The notes below the pieces were generated by a model. The model searched no databases. It was not told the origin of the DNA and saw nothing but the letters and a program-made list of their open reading frames with translations. Position numbers and translations under genes: made by a program. This document shows positions 1 through 6,346 of a stretch of DNA of 17,957 bases, piece after piece (position 1 is the stretch's first letter; the number at the start of each line of letters is the position of its first letter). The stretch is from Kmv34 sp964524965 (lineage in GTDB: Bacteria; Aerophobota; Aerophobia; Aerophobales; B3-G15), in assembly GCA_964524965.1 (NCBI GenBank), contig CAZGDY010000022.1, forward strand, positions 1-17,957. The letters are read 5' to 3'.

Positions 1-760
1 CATCTGCCATCTCCATTTGTTTCCGGGTCTCCTCTCCTATAATAGTCTGATGTAACAAAACGTGATTAAGCACGCTTCCCAGAGAATATTTAGTATCATC
101 ATGCGAAGCGGCATCCTCTACTGCTTCACTAATAGCCATACCCAGGCTCCCGGGGCAATTAGGATCTTCAGCTAAGACGCGTCTTCCTACAGCAGTATCC
201 TTGCTGGGACTGGGGATACATTTAGCTCCCCAGGTTTCCATTAAGATACGACGATAGGGCTTTTGATCGTAACTAATCCTAACCATATAAACCTTAATCT
301 CAACACCAAACATTGCACCAGCTAGACTTAAAGCGCTTCCCCATTGCCCCGCACCAGTTTCAGTGGCAATACGCTTAACTCCCTCCATCTTATTATAGTA
401 ACATTGAGCCAGAGCTGTATTGGGTTTATGGCTGCCAGCCTGGCTTGTCCCTTCATATTTAAAGAAAATTTTGGCTGGTGTATCCAAAGCTTTTTCAAGT
501 CGATAGGCTCGATGTAATACGGTAGGTCTCCAGGTACGGTAAATATCCTGCACTTCTTCAGGAATATCAATGTAGCGTTCAGGACTGAACTCCTGCTGAA
601 TTAATGCCATAGGAAACAAAGGTGCCAAATCATCAGGTGTAACTGACTTGCCAGTGGCTGGATGCAAAACCAGGGGTAATGGTTCTGGTAAATCAGGCAA
701 AATATTATACCATTGCGTTGGCATATCCTTTTGTTCAAGAAAGTACTGTGTTCTTTTCAC
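1..760 (-). CDS. trpB: Tryptophan synthase beta chain, TrpB2 type (C-terminus cut by window edge)
   Basis: This is a PLP enzyme joining indole and L-serine to make tryptophan. About 253 residues are visible of a family that usually has about 420-450. The PLP-lysine segment is EGTSQAGSHKPNTA with the Schiff-base lysine at K112. It is followed by ETGAGQWGSAL and by GSVLNHVLLHQTIIGEE, a stretch typical of the TrpB2 branch rather than TrpB1. I chose the GTG at 758-760: it sits just after AAAGGAG and restores the N-terminal TrpB2 region (KRTQYFLEQKDMPTQWYNI). A start at the internal ATG (610) would remove this conserved region. No trpA or other trp gene lies beside it here, which fits stand-alone TrpB2 enzymes thought to salvage indole. 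That role is inference. A promoter with a leader of about 215 nt lies upstream. Confidence 0.93.
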   Translation of the reverse strand, partial: MKRTQYFLEQKDMPTQWYNILPDLPEPLPLVLHPATGKSVTPDDLAPLFPMALIQQEFSPERYIDIPEEVQDIYRTWRPTVLHRAYRLEKALDTPAKIFFKYEGTSQAGSHKPNTALAQCYYNKMEGVKRIATETGAGQWGSALSLAGAMFGVEIKVYMVRISYDQKPYRRILMETWGAKCIPSPSKDTAVGRRVLAEDPNCPGSLGMAISEAVEDAASHDDTKYSLGSVLNHVLLHQTIIGEETRKQMEMAD

Positions 761-1123
761 TTTATTCTCCTTTAGCAATAAAATTGTATTTAATTAGATC
801 TGTTTACTTAGATGAGGATAAATCAAAGAAAAATACTTGGACAGGCAAGAAAATAAATTGGAGCTATTTTATTTAGCCTTATTTTAAAGGGGATAAATAC
901 CTGGCAAGATAAAGCAACTAAAAATCCTCCACTTTTCTCATCTAATCTCAAGTACCTCAGTCTATCTCAAAGATCCATTTTCTTTTTACCACATATTAAT
1001 CTTTTGTCAAGAAACATTCCTATAACAATTAAAGATGGGATAACATTGGAAAATTAGGAAGTAGCAATTTTTAAAAAAGGGAGCTACCTCTACCACCAAA
1101 ACTTAGATTGTGTCTAATAAAAC
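761..1123. other. Intergenic leader region of trpB2, no gene seen
   Basis: No convincing coding sequence is present. On the minus strand it holds a promoter-like pair (983-1010) and, at 850-885, an AU-rich stem-loop: outer arms 850-856 and 879-885, inner arms 862-866 and 874-878. One inner pair is G-U and forms only in minus-strand RNA. A short open stretch on the plus strand overlaps the trpB2 start but lacks a ribosome site and family features. I recognise no known riboswitch or T-box. Confidence 0.5.
983..1010 (-). promoter_or_regulatory. Putative sigma70-type promoter for trpB2
   Basis: On the minus strand, TTGACA (1005-1010) is followed after 16 nt by TAAAAA (983-988, 4 of 6 matches to the -10 consensus). 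Transcription would start near 976 and give a leader of about 215 nt before the GTG start. The -35 is perfect and the -10 is weak, so confidence is moderate. Confidence 0.4.
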
Positions 1124-2033
1124 CTAAAAAATAAGGTCGGGGGGAAGTAATTTACCTTCCTTTATCCAACTATCTATTTTCGCCTCAATTTTGTCAAAAA
1201 ATAACTTCTCTATTAAGCCTCGGGACTTGCAAATATGCCACTCATCAGTTTCATAAGAATCGTAGGCTTCTATTTGTAATTCTATCTTTACGCTTGTTCC
1301 TCCTCGCACTTCCTCAAAAATGATATCAAATCGATATCTTCCTTTTTCCCAGTTTGCTTTCTCAATACTTGGTTTTACCGCTATTACATTCACTTCTTCC
1401 GGCTCTGGGTTAAAATACTTGTAAGTGCTCTTAATAACCTTATCACGCCTACTTGCTGAAATTAAGGGAGGATGACCTTCCCATTCCTGTAAAGCGTAGG
1501 CCGCAGCAAGCCAAATTGGACCTTCCCTCACATTAAAAAACTTCTCCGTCATTACCTTAGCCGGATAAGAAGATGTAGGAGGACTGGTGTGTTCCACTGC
1601 TAGCGCAGGCTGCTCAACCTCTGTTTTGAGAGATGCGGTGGGAAGGGTTNNNNNNNNNNNNNNNNNNNNNNNNNNNNNNNNNNNNNNNNNNNNNNNNNNN
1701 NNNNNNNNNNNNNNNNNNNNNNNNNNNNNNNNNNNNNNNNNNNNNNNNNGCAGGCTGCTCAACCTCTGTTTTGAGAGATGCGGTGGGAAGGGTTGGTGGT
1801 TCAGTTGGTGTAGTTTCTAATAAGGGCTCTTCTATTGGTAATTCTATGGAAGAGACAAGCTCATCCGGTGTTTGCGTTGGCTTAGAATGTTCTACCTGTA
1901 TTTTGGGAGAGGGAGTAGATTTTTGTGCTATCTGTTGTTTAGGACGATCTACCTCAGTGCTTATAAGGGTAACCAGAACAAAAAAAACTACCCAAGCTAC
2001 GCTGTACAACTTTACCGAATATTTTTCTTTCAA
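1124..2033 (-). CDS. Membrane-anchored protein with Pro/Thr-rich linker, function unknown (interrupted by assembly gap)
   Basis: I do not recognise the family. As given, 100 N at 1650-1749 breaks the frame. The 45 bases on each side of the gap are identical, and collapsing one copy plus the gap (145 bases) joins the two parts in frame as a 254-aa protein. It has a short basic N-terminus, one hydrophobic segment at about residues 9-26 (signal anchor or uncleaved signal), and a Pro/Thr/Glu-rich linker at about 30-110. A folded C-terminal domain at about 111-254 contains WLAAAYALQEW, a beta-rich segment and a helical end. The start is TTG at 2033, supported by AAGGAGGGG at 2037-2046. The C-terminal domain is probably extracytoplasmic (inference). 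The gene has its own promoter and a structured leader, and it stands between parA-RHH and trpB2. Confidence 0.7.
1605..1649. repeat. 45-bp direct repeat, left flank of N gap
   Basis: The 45 bases directly left of the gap are identical to the 45 bases directly right of it (1750-1794). In the coding frame they cover the linker segment TLPTASLKTEVEQP. This is either an unmerged contig overlap or a true 15-codon tandem repeat in the linker. Confidence 0.95.
1650..1749. other. Assembly gap of 100 N
   Basis: There are exactly 100 N, the usual placeholder for a gap of unknown size. It lies inside the Pro/Thr-rich linker of the 1124-2033 gene. Identical 45-base flanks suggest the real gap may be zero or negative. 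Confidence 0.99.
1750..1794. repeat. 45-bp direct repeat, right flank of N gap
   Basis: This is the second copy of the 45-base sequence at 1605-1649 and starts at the first base after the gap. Removing one copy together with the N run restores a continuous frame across the linker. Confidence 0.95.
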
Positions 2034-2046
2034 ATTACCCCTCCTT

Positions 2047-2075
2047 TATTGAGATTCATAATTAAAATCTCAATA
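2047..2075 (-). promoter_or_regulatory. 10-bp inverted repeat next to ribosome site (translation or operator element)
   Basis: The arms TATTGAGATT (2047-2056) and AATCTCAATA (2066-2075) pair perfectly around a 9-nt loop. On the minus strand the hairpin ends exactly where the Shine-Dalgarno of the 1124-2033 gene begins (2037-2046). It could modulate translation, protect the mRNA 5' region, or serve as a protein-binding site. Confidence 0.5.
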
Positions 2076-2133
2076 TGTCGGGAAAAAATCTTCTTTCCCC
2101 TTATGAAAATATTATTTTACTTGTTTATCTTAG

Positions 2134-2169
2134 AAAAAAGACCCGTTGCCTATAAAAAATAAAGGCAAC
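2134..2169 (-). terminator. Possible attenuator or small-RNA terminator in leader
   Basis: On the minus strand GTTGCCT (2163-2169) pairs with AGGCAAC (2145-2151) across an 11-nt loop, followed 5 nt later by six U (2134-2139). It lies about 80-115 nt after the predicted start of the 2258-2285 promoter and before the downstream gene. It may therefore end a short leader RNA or attenuate read-through. The 5-nt spacer weakens the terminator reading. Confidence 0.35.
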
Positions 2170-2257
2170 CGCATACCATTAAAAACAGAGAGTAATTTTC
2201 TTCCAAGTAAAGTCATTGTTAATTGAAAACAAAATAACTTCACATTGCTCAATTTGC

Positions 2258-2285
2258 ATTGTAGCCAGCTTTAGTATTTTGTCAA
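2258..2285 (-). promoter_or_regulatory. Putative sigma70-type promoter upstream of the 254-aa protein gene
   Basis: On the minus strand there is TTGACA (2280-2285), a 16-nt spacer, and TACAAT (2258-2263, 5 of 6). Transcription would start near 2251, leaving a leader of about 218 nt before the TTG start at 2033. Confidence 0.55.
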
Positions 2286-2508
2286 TCTTGGCTTTTTATT
2301 TTCAAAAAATTTATTAGAAAGTTAGCCCAATTTATAGGAAAGATAGGTAAAAAAATAAGTTCATTCTGAAACTAATTATCTTCTCTATTTTAAAAGAATT
2401 TACCGGCCACAAAAAGAAAATTGAAATAAAATCCTGGAATAACCATTTAACAATAAGAAATTTAAGTAATACCGGGGACAACGAGTAAAACTACAAAAAT
2501 CACGCTTA

Positions 2509-2820
2509 TCATTCGATAAGTTGGTTGATTAAAATACTCTCATCCTGCTTCATTTTCCAATCTTCGAATATTTTTCCCAGAGCAATTTGAACAATTTTTG
2601 ATTTAGTTACTTTTTGCTGTTTGTACGTTTTTCTTAAAGTTAACCAAACATCTTCTAACTCATCTATTAAATTAGCAGGTAAATAAAAAGTAGCTTTACT
2701 GGTATTTACTGTCTTAACAGTATATTGTTTTGCTGTTTTACTATCTTGCTGAAGAGTTGGTGTTTCTTCACCCAAGAATATTGCCGCTCCTTTACCTTTT
2801 ATCCTAGCTCGTTTAACCAT
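2509..2820 (-). CDS. Ribbon-helix-helix DNA-binding partner of ParA
   Basis: This is a 103-aa basic protein. The N-terminal 40 residues look flexible (MVKRARIKGKG and onward). The C-terminal half fits a ribbon-helix-helix fold: strand KATFYLP at 42-48, helix A at 49-66, helix B starting at VTKSKIVQIAL at 71-81. It overlaps the 3' end of parA by 8 bp, so the two are translationally coupled. In plasmid-type partition systems, small RHH proteins of this size (the ParG and omega types) bind the centromere, stimulate the ParA ATPase and repress their own promoter. That role here is inferred from context. No ParB/Spo0J homologue is present. A CopG-like repressor not involved in partition is the alternative. 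Confidence 0.75.
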   Translation of the reverse strand: MVKRARIKGKGAAIFLGEETPTLQQDSKTAKQYTVKTVNTSKATFYLPANLIDELEDVWLTLRKTYKQQKVTKSKIVQIALGKIFEDWKMKQDESILINQLIE

Positions 2821-3571
2821 CTCTAATCACCTCTTTAGCCAACTCTCGATAGGAGGTGGCTGCTTCTGAATTTTTAGCATAATTCAAAATTGTTTTCCCG
2901 GCTATTGATGCATCAGCAAATTTTATTGTCCTTTTAATTATAGAATTATATACTTTTTCCTTAAAAACCTTTTTTACTTCTTCAGCGGTATCTTTTGAAT
3001 GAATGGTTCTGATTTGGTGCATTGTTCTCAAAACTCTTACCGAAAGAAGAGGGTTCACCCTGGAGCGAATTTTGTCTATCATCTTATTAAGTTCTCTCAA
3101 CCCTCGTATAGCTAAATATTCACATTGAAGAGGAATTATTACAGTTTGGGCTGCAACCAATCCATTCACGGCGAGAACACCCAAACTAGGTGGACAATCA
3201 ATGATTATATACTGGTAGCTGTTCATGCTATCCAAAGCATTTTTAAGAGTACTTTCCCAGGCAACCTCGCCAATTAGCTCCACTTCAGCTGCAGACAAAT
3301 CCTGGTTTGCTGGCATAAGATCCATATTAGAAACTTTAGTCTTTATTATAGCACTCGCTAAATTTAGGTGAGAGTCTAACAAGAAATCATAGGTTGTTCT
3401 TTTAAAACCATCAGGGTTAAACCCCAAACCTACGGTAAGTCCCCCTTGAGGGTCTAAATCCACAAGCAAAGTTTTTTTCCCTTTTTCAACAAGAGCAGCA
3501 GCCAAATTGATAGCAGTTGTAGTTTTTCCCACCCCACCTTTATTATTCGCAATAGCAATAAATTTACTCAT
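2813..3571 (-). CDS. parA: ParA/Soj-type partition ATPase
   Basis: This 252-aa cytoplasmic MinD/ParA-family ATPase forms ATP-dependent dimers on DNA to position a cargo. It shows the deviant Walker A KGGVGKTT at 11-18 (signature lysine K11, P-loop K16), the A' motif LLVDLDPQGG at 35-44, and Walker B IIIDCPPSLG at 122-131. It lacks the N-terminal DNA-binding extension of P1/F-type ParA, so it is the short type. The ATG at 3571 follows AAGGAG. Its promoter is directly upstream and its partner RHH gene overlaps the 3' end. Cargo could be a replicon (integrated plasmid, second chromosome) or a protein assembly. The window alone does not decide between them. Confidence 0.93.
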   Translation of the reverse strand: MSKFIAIANNKGGVGKTTTAINLAAALVEKGKKTLLVDLDPQGGLTVGLGFNPDGFKRTTYDFLLDSHLNLASAIIKTKVSNMDLMPANQDLSAAEVELIGEVAWESTLKNALDSMNSYQYIIIDCPPSLGVLAVNGLVAAQTVIIPLQCEYLAIRGLRELNKMIDKIRSRVNPLLSVRVLRTMHQIRTIHSKDTAEEVKKVFKEKVYNSIIKRTIKFADASIAGKTILNYAKNSEAATSYRELAKEVIRDG

Positions 3572-3588
3572 TTTTATAACTCCTTAAC

Positions 3589-3617
3589 AATATAACAGCT
3601 TATTATCTTATTGTCAA
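3589..3617 (-). promoter_or_regulatory. Strong sigma70-type promoter of the parA-RHH operon with repeated spacer
   Basis: On the minus strand a perfect TTGACA (3612-3617), a 17-nt spacer and TATATT (3589-3594) lie just before the AAGGAG of parA. On the plus strand the spacer region contains two near-identical 8-base units, CTTATTAT and CTTATTGT (3599-3614). Such repeats inside a promoter could be the operator for the RHH protein, as RHH repressors bind short direct repeats. That role is inferred. Confidence 0.65.
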
Positions 3618-3725
3618 GAAGATATGCTGGTAGTATGGTAAGATGGCTTAGCAGTAATTTTCTTTTTTGCTATTTAAGGGTTTGCAAAGCTAATCTTGCT
3701 AAAAAATATAATGCCCATCAGGAAG

Positions 3726-3754
3726 AAAAAATCAACTATGAAATAACATTCATA
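3726..3754 (-). terminator. Terminator-like hairpin after the dhaKL operon
   Basis: Immediately after the stop of the 3757-4359 gene, TATGAA and TTCATA (3737-3742 with 3749-3754) form a 6-bp stem with a 6-nt loop on the minus strand. Six U (3726-3731) follow after 5 nt. The stem is AU-rich and weak, but the position between two operons fits. Confidence 0.4.
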
Positions 3755-3756
3755 AA

Positions 3757-4359
3757 CTAAGTTACTATTTCCTTTAATTTTTTTATCGCTTCGCTAAATT
3801 GAGAAGCGTAGGTAGCCTCGTGCCGAGGAATAAACTCTCTCCACTTAGGAGAGGCTAAAATAGCTTCATCTATTGAAAGATGAACCATAACTCCTCCCTG
3901 CTCAGTCTGAACCTGTCTCATTCTTAATCTTGGTTCATTTTCTATTTCTTTTTCCAGCTGTTCACGCAATTTATTTTTTCCATCCAAATATTTTTTAATT
4001 AAACCTCCCAGTAGATTAATTTCGGTCTTAAGCAAAGAATGCTTTTTATCAGTCTTTAATTTCTCTAGAACCAAAATACATTTTCCTCGTCTTTTAAAAT
4101 TTGGAGAAGCAATCTGGGAACTAAGAGAATCTATCAGTTTCAACTGAACCTCTTTTACAAAAAATTCTCTTTTGTCTGCCTGATACTTTTTCAATTCTTC
4201 CCCCAAATCATCTGGGCTCAATTTTTCCTGATAGAACAAAGAGAGAAAAAATTTTAACGTCTCTATCCTTTTTATTCTTTCTCTATCCTCCGATGTTATC
4301 TTTATCTGAGCTAATCTTTCTCTCACTCGAGGCGAAAGCCTTTCTCCCCATTTTTCCAT
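3757..4359 (-). CDS. Uncharacterised 200-aa charged protein downstream of dhaL
   Basis: I do not recognise the family. The protein is rich in Lys, Glu and Arg, is predicted mostly helical, and has no signal peptide or membrane segment, so it is probably cytoplasmic. Residues 1-75 form charged helices (RVRERLAQIK, EELKKYQADKREFF). Residues 110-145 may be a short coiled coil. The C-terminal part contains GGVMVHLSIDEAILASPKW (156-173) and ends in an amphipathic helix, SEAIKKLKEIV (189-199). The start ATG at 4359 is preceded by GAGGAG. The gene begins 21 bp after the dhaL stop, so it is probably cotranscribed with dhaKL. A terminator-like hairpin follows. A structural or regulatory role is possible, but nothing in the sequence fixes a function. 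Confidence 0.8.
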   Translation of the reverse strand: MEKWGERLSPRVRERLAQIKITSEDRERIKRIETLKFFLSLFYQEKLSPDDLGEELKKYQADKREFFVKEVQLKLIDSLSSQIASPNFKRRGKCILVLEKLKTDKKHSLLKTEINLLGGLIKKYLDGKNKLREQLEKEIENEPRLRMRQVQTEQGGVMVHLSIDEAILASPKWREFIPRHEATYASQFSEAIKKLKEIVT

Positions 4360-4380
4360 TCTTTACTCCTCAAATTTCAT

Positions 4381-5013
4381 CTACCCTTTTTCTAAGCAAT
4401 TTTTTATAATAACCTCAAGAATATAATAACTGGATGCCGCTCCCGGATCAATATGACCCTTTGTTCTTTCACCCAATCTACTTGAACGACCTCTTTTGGA
4501 TATAAGATCTTTGGTCGATTCCATTCCCTTCTTGGCCATCTCAAGAGCCTTAGTCAAACCTTGTTCTAATGAATCTCCTTCCTGGACAGAATTTACTAGA
4601 GCTTCTGCTGCCGGATGAAGAGTATCCAACATAGTTTTATCCCCTATATTTGCTTTTCCTCTTTTTATTACTCCTTCTGCCGCTCCTTTCAAAGCATCTG
4701 CCCAATTTTCAAGAATGAGTTTCTCCTTTCCTTTTACTTTTTTACCCGCTTCCATAAATGCAGACCCAAACAAAGGACCAGCTGCTGCGCCAGTTGAAAA
4801 TGCAAGAATTCTTCCTATCTTTATCAAACCTTCAGCCGCATTCTCATACTTAAAATCTTGCGTCTGCTTCAAAACATTCCTAAAAGCATTTACTATTGTT
4901 CTACCATGATCCCCATCTCCAATATTTGCATCCATACGATTAAGCTCAACTTGTTTTTCTTCAAGAACTCTCAAGATTTTTCTCAATAAAGAATTTAAAT
5001 CACAATAATTCAT
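4381..5013 (-). CDS. dhaL: Dihydroxyacetone kinase ADP/ATP-binding subunit DhaL
   Basis: This 210-aa helical-barrel nucleotide-binding subunit works with DhaK to phosphorylate dihydroxyacetone or a related short ketose. The Mg-ADP motif MDANIGDGDHG (27-37) supplies the three metal-binding aspartates D28, D33 and D35. GAAAGPLFGSAF (76-87), GDKTMLDTLHPA (124-135) and the lid segment RGRSSRLGERTKGHIDPGA (174-192) are also family motifs. The length is normal (about 210). It starts 50 bp after the dhaK stop, with AAAAGGGG before the ATG. In PEP-dependent systems the nucleotide stays bound and is recharged by DhaM. No DhaM or other PTS protein is in the window, so the phosphoryl donor (PEP through a distant DhaM, or free ATP) is open. 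Confidence 0.95.
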   Translation of the reverse strand: MNYCDLNSLLRKILRVLEEKQVELNRMDANIGDGDHGRTIVNAFRNVLKQTQDFKYENAAEGLIKIGRILAFSTGAAAGPLFGSAFMEAGKKVKGKEKLILENWADALKGAAEGVIKRGKANIGDKTMLDTLHPAAEALVNSVQEGDSLEQGLTKALEMAKKGMESTKDLISKRGRSSRLGERTKGHIDPGAASSYYILEVIIKNCLEKG

Positions 5014-5063
5014 TTTTCCCCTTTTCTTAGCATCTTACTATTACCTTATATCTCGTCAACCTT

Positions 5064-6074
5064 TTAAAACCACTTGAAAAGAGGTGCTTTAGCTGGAGAT
5101 TTCAAAAGATTTTCTAATTCCTGGTCAAGGCGAGTCAAGGTAATAGAAAATCCTCCCATTTCCATAGAGGTAAAAAATTCACCAATCCAGGAAAGAACAA
5201 CTTCAATTCCCTTATTTTTGAGAATTTGATTTAATTTTCGGTAGACAATATACATTTCAAGAAGAGAAGTAGCGCCAAGACCACCAATGAGCACACTTAC
5301 CCTATCACCACTTTTAAAAGGTAGATCCTCAAGAATTGGCTTTGTAAGCATCCAAGTAACATTATCAGCTGTTGTCATGGGAATTCTTTTTACACCCGCC
5401 TCCCCATGGTGACCTATCCCAATTTCCATCTCCATCTCGCCTAAAGTAAAAGTAGGCTCTCCTCCAAACATCTCAGAGGGAACAGCACAAGGAGAATGAG
5501 CTACGCCCATGCTTCTGGTATTATCATTTGCTCGACGAACAATTTTTTCCACTTCCTCAAGATTAGCGCCTTGAGCCGCTATTGCTCCAGCAATTTTCCA
5601 TGCTATAACTTCTCCTGTTACTCCTCTTCGGGTTTCTCTTTGTTCCTTTGGAGCAGAACCCACATCATCATTGATAATTACCTGCTTAACATCCATTCCT
5701 TCATCCCTTGCCATTTCCACAGCCATCTCAAAGTTCATAATATCTCCGGAGTAGTTTCCTAAAATACAAAAAACACCACTTCCACTATCTACCGCCTTAA
5801 TGGCATCGTAAATTTGCTGGGCTGAAGGAGAAGAAAAGATATCTCCAACTGCTACTGCATCTAAAAGATTTTCTCCAATATATCCAATAAAAGCAGGTTT
5901 ATGTCCAGAACCTCCTCCGGTGACAATGCCTACTTTACCCTTGATAGGACCTTCTTTTCTTACTAATACTCTTGATGGCTCCAGCTTTTTCACGATATCT
6001 CCGTGAGCGGCAAGAAAACCCTCCAACATTTCATCCACAACATCATTTGGCTGGTTAATAAATTTTTTTAGCAT
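5064..6074 (-). CDS. dhaK: Dihydroxyacetone kinase substrate-binding subunit DhaK
   Basis: This 336-aa subunit binds the ketose covalently as a hemiaminal to histidine and presents it to DhaL for phosphorylation. GGGSGHKPAF (53-62), NYSGDIMNF (107-115) and EIGIGHHGEAG (217-227) match the family. By comparison with E. coli DhaK, H223 is the covalent histidine, and H58 and D111 are the substrate-contacting and acid/base residues. I chose the ATG at 6074: GAGGTG lies 5 nt before it, whereas an ATG at 6086 would itself be part of that ribosome site. The protein is close to the usual length (about 330-356). A gap of about 260 bp separates it from tktC, so it may have its own promoter, though I see no strong one. 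Confidence 0.95.
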   Translation of the reverse strand: MLKKFINQPNDVVDEMLEGFLAAHGDIVKKLEPSRVLVRKEGPIKGKVGIVTGGGSGHKPAFIGYIGENLLDAVAVGDIFSSPSAQQIYDAIKAVDSGSGVFCILGNYSGDIMNFEMAVEMARDEGMDVKQVIINDDVGSAPKEQRETRRGVTGEVIAWKIAGAIAAQGANLEEVEKIVRRANDNTRSMGVAHSPCAVPSEMFGGEPTFTLGEMEMEIGIGHHGEAGVKRIPMTTADNVTWMLTKPILEDLPFKSGDRVSVLIGGLGATSLLEMYIVYRKLNQILKNKGIEVVLSWIGEFFTSMEMGGFSITLTRLDQELENLLKSPAKAPLFKWF

Positions 6075-6318
6075 AAAACACCTCATATTTTATCAAAAGA
6101 ACTTAATTTTTCCCTCATTACAGATTAGTTTTTTGAAACATTAAAATATTAACGGAATAAACCCCTAAAATGCCATAATTATTAAATTTCTTCCTTAAAA
6201 ATGTGAAAGCTGAGGTAACAGCCAGCGATTAAACAAACACTTTAGTTGAAAAATGCCCGTTTTCCACCACACGAAACTATCTACCCCACACAACCAATGG
6301 TAAGCTAAAAAGAGTCTC

Positions 6319-6346
6319 AAAAAAACCCAATTTCCACTAAATTGAA
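6319..6346 (-). terminator. Weak intrinsic terminator overlapping the tktC stop codon
   Basis: On the minus strand CAATTT (6339-6344) pairs with AAATTG (6328-6333) around AGTGG. Two further G-U pairs are possible, and seven U (6319-6325) follow. The UAG stop of the transketolase C-subunit spans the stem-loop junction. The stem is AU-rich, so termination is probably partial. This would separate or attenuate expression of dhaKL. Confidence 0.5.

Larger units (their letters stand above)
2034..2508. other. Intergenic region with promoter and structured leader, no gene seen
   Basis: I find no supported gene in these 475 bases. On the minus strand, in order, are a promoter (2258-2285), a hairpin with U tract (2134-2169), and an inverted repeat abutting the ribosome site of the next gene (2047-2075). 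The part 2290-2508, downstream of the RHH gene, is AT-rich and shows no clear terminator or repeat. Confidence 0.5.

Noticed and set aside
679..876. Plus-strand open frame of 65 codons beside trpB2
   Set aside because: It overlaps the trpB2 start, has no ribosome site or family features, and its composition reflects AT-rich intergenic DNA.
1098..1117. Terminator after the 254-aa protein gene
   Set aside because: The stem is only 5 AU-rich pairs (1103-1107 with 1113-1117) followed by four U, which is too weak to call.
1605..1794. True frameshift or pseudogene in the 254-aa protein gene
   Set aside because: The frame break exists only because of the placeholder N length. Collapsing the identical flanks restores the frame.
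1587..2162. Plus-strand open frames across the N gap region
   Set aside because: They are antisense to the 254-aa protein gene, depend on N translation, and have Ser/Cys-rich shadow composition without a ribosome site.
3572..3756. Centromere (parS) array upstream of parA
   Set aside because: Only two short repeat units are visible, inside the promoter spacer. No iteron array or repeated palindrome is present.
6075..6086. ATG at 6086 as start of DhaK
   Set aside because: This ATG overlaps the GAGGTG ribosome site that serves the ATG at 6074, and the extra MRCF is not part of the family N-terminus.
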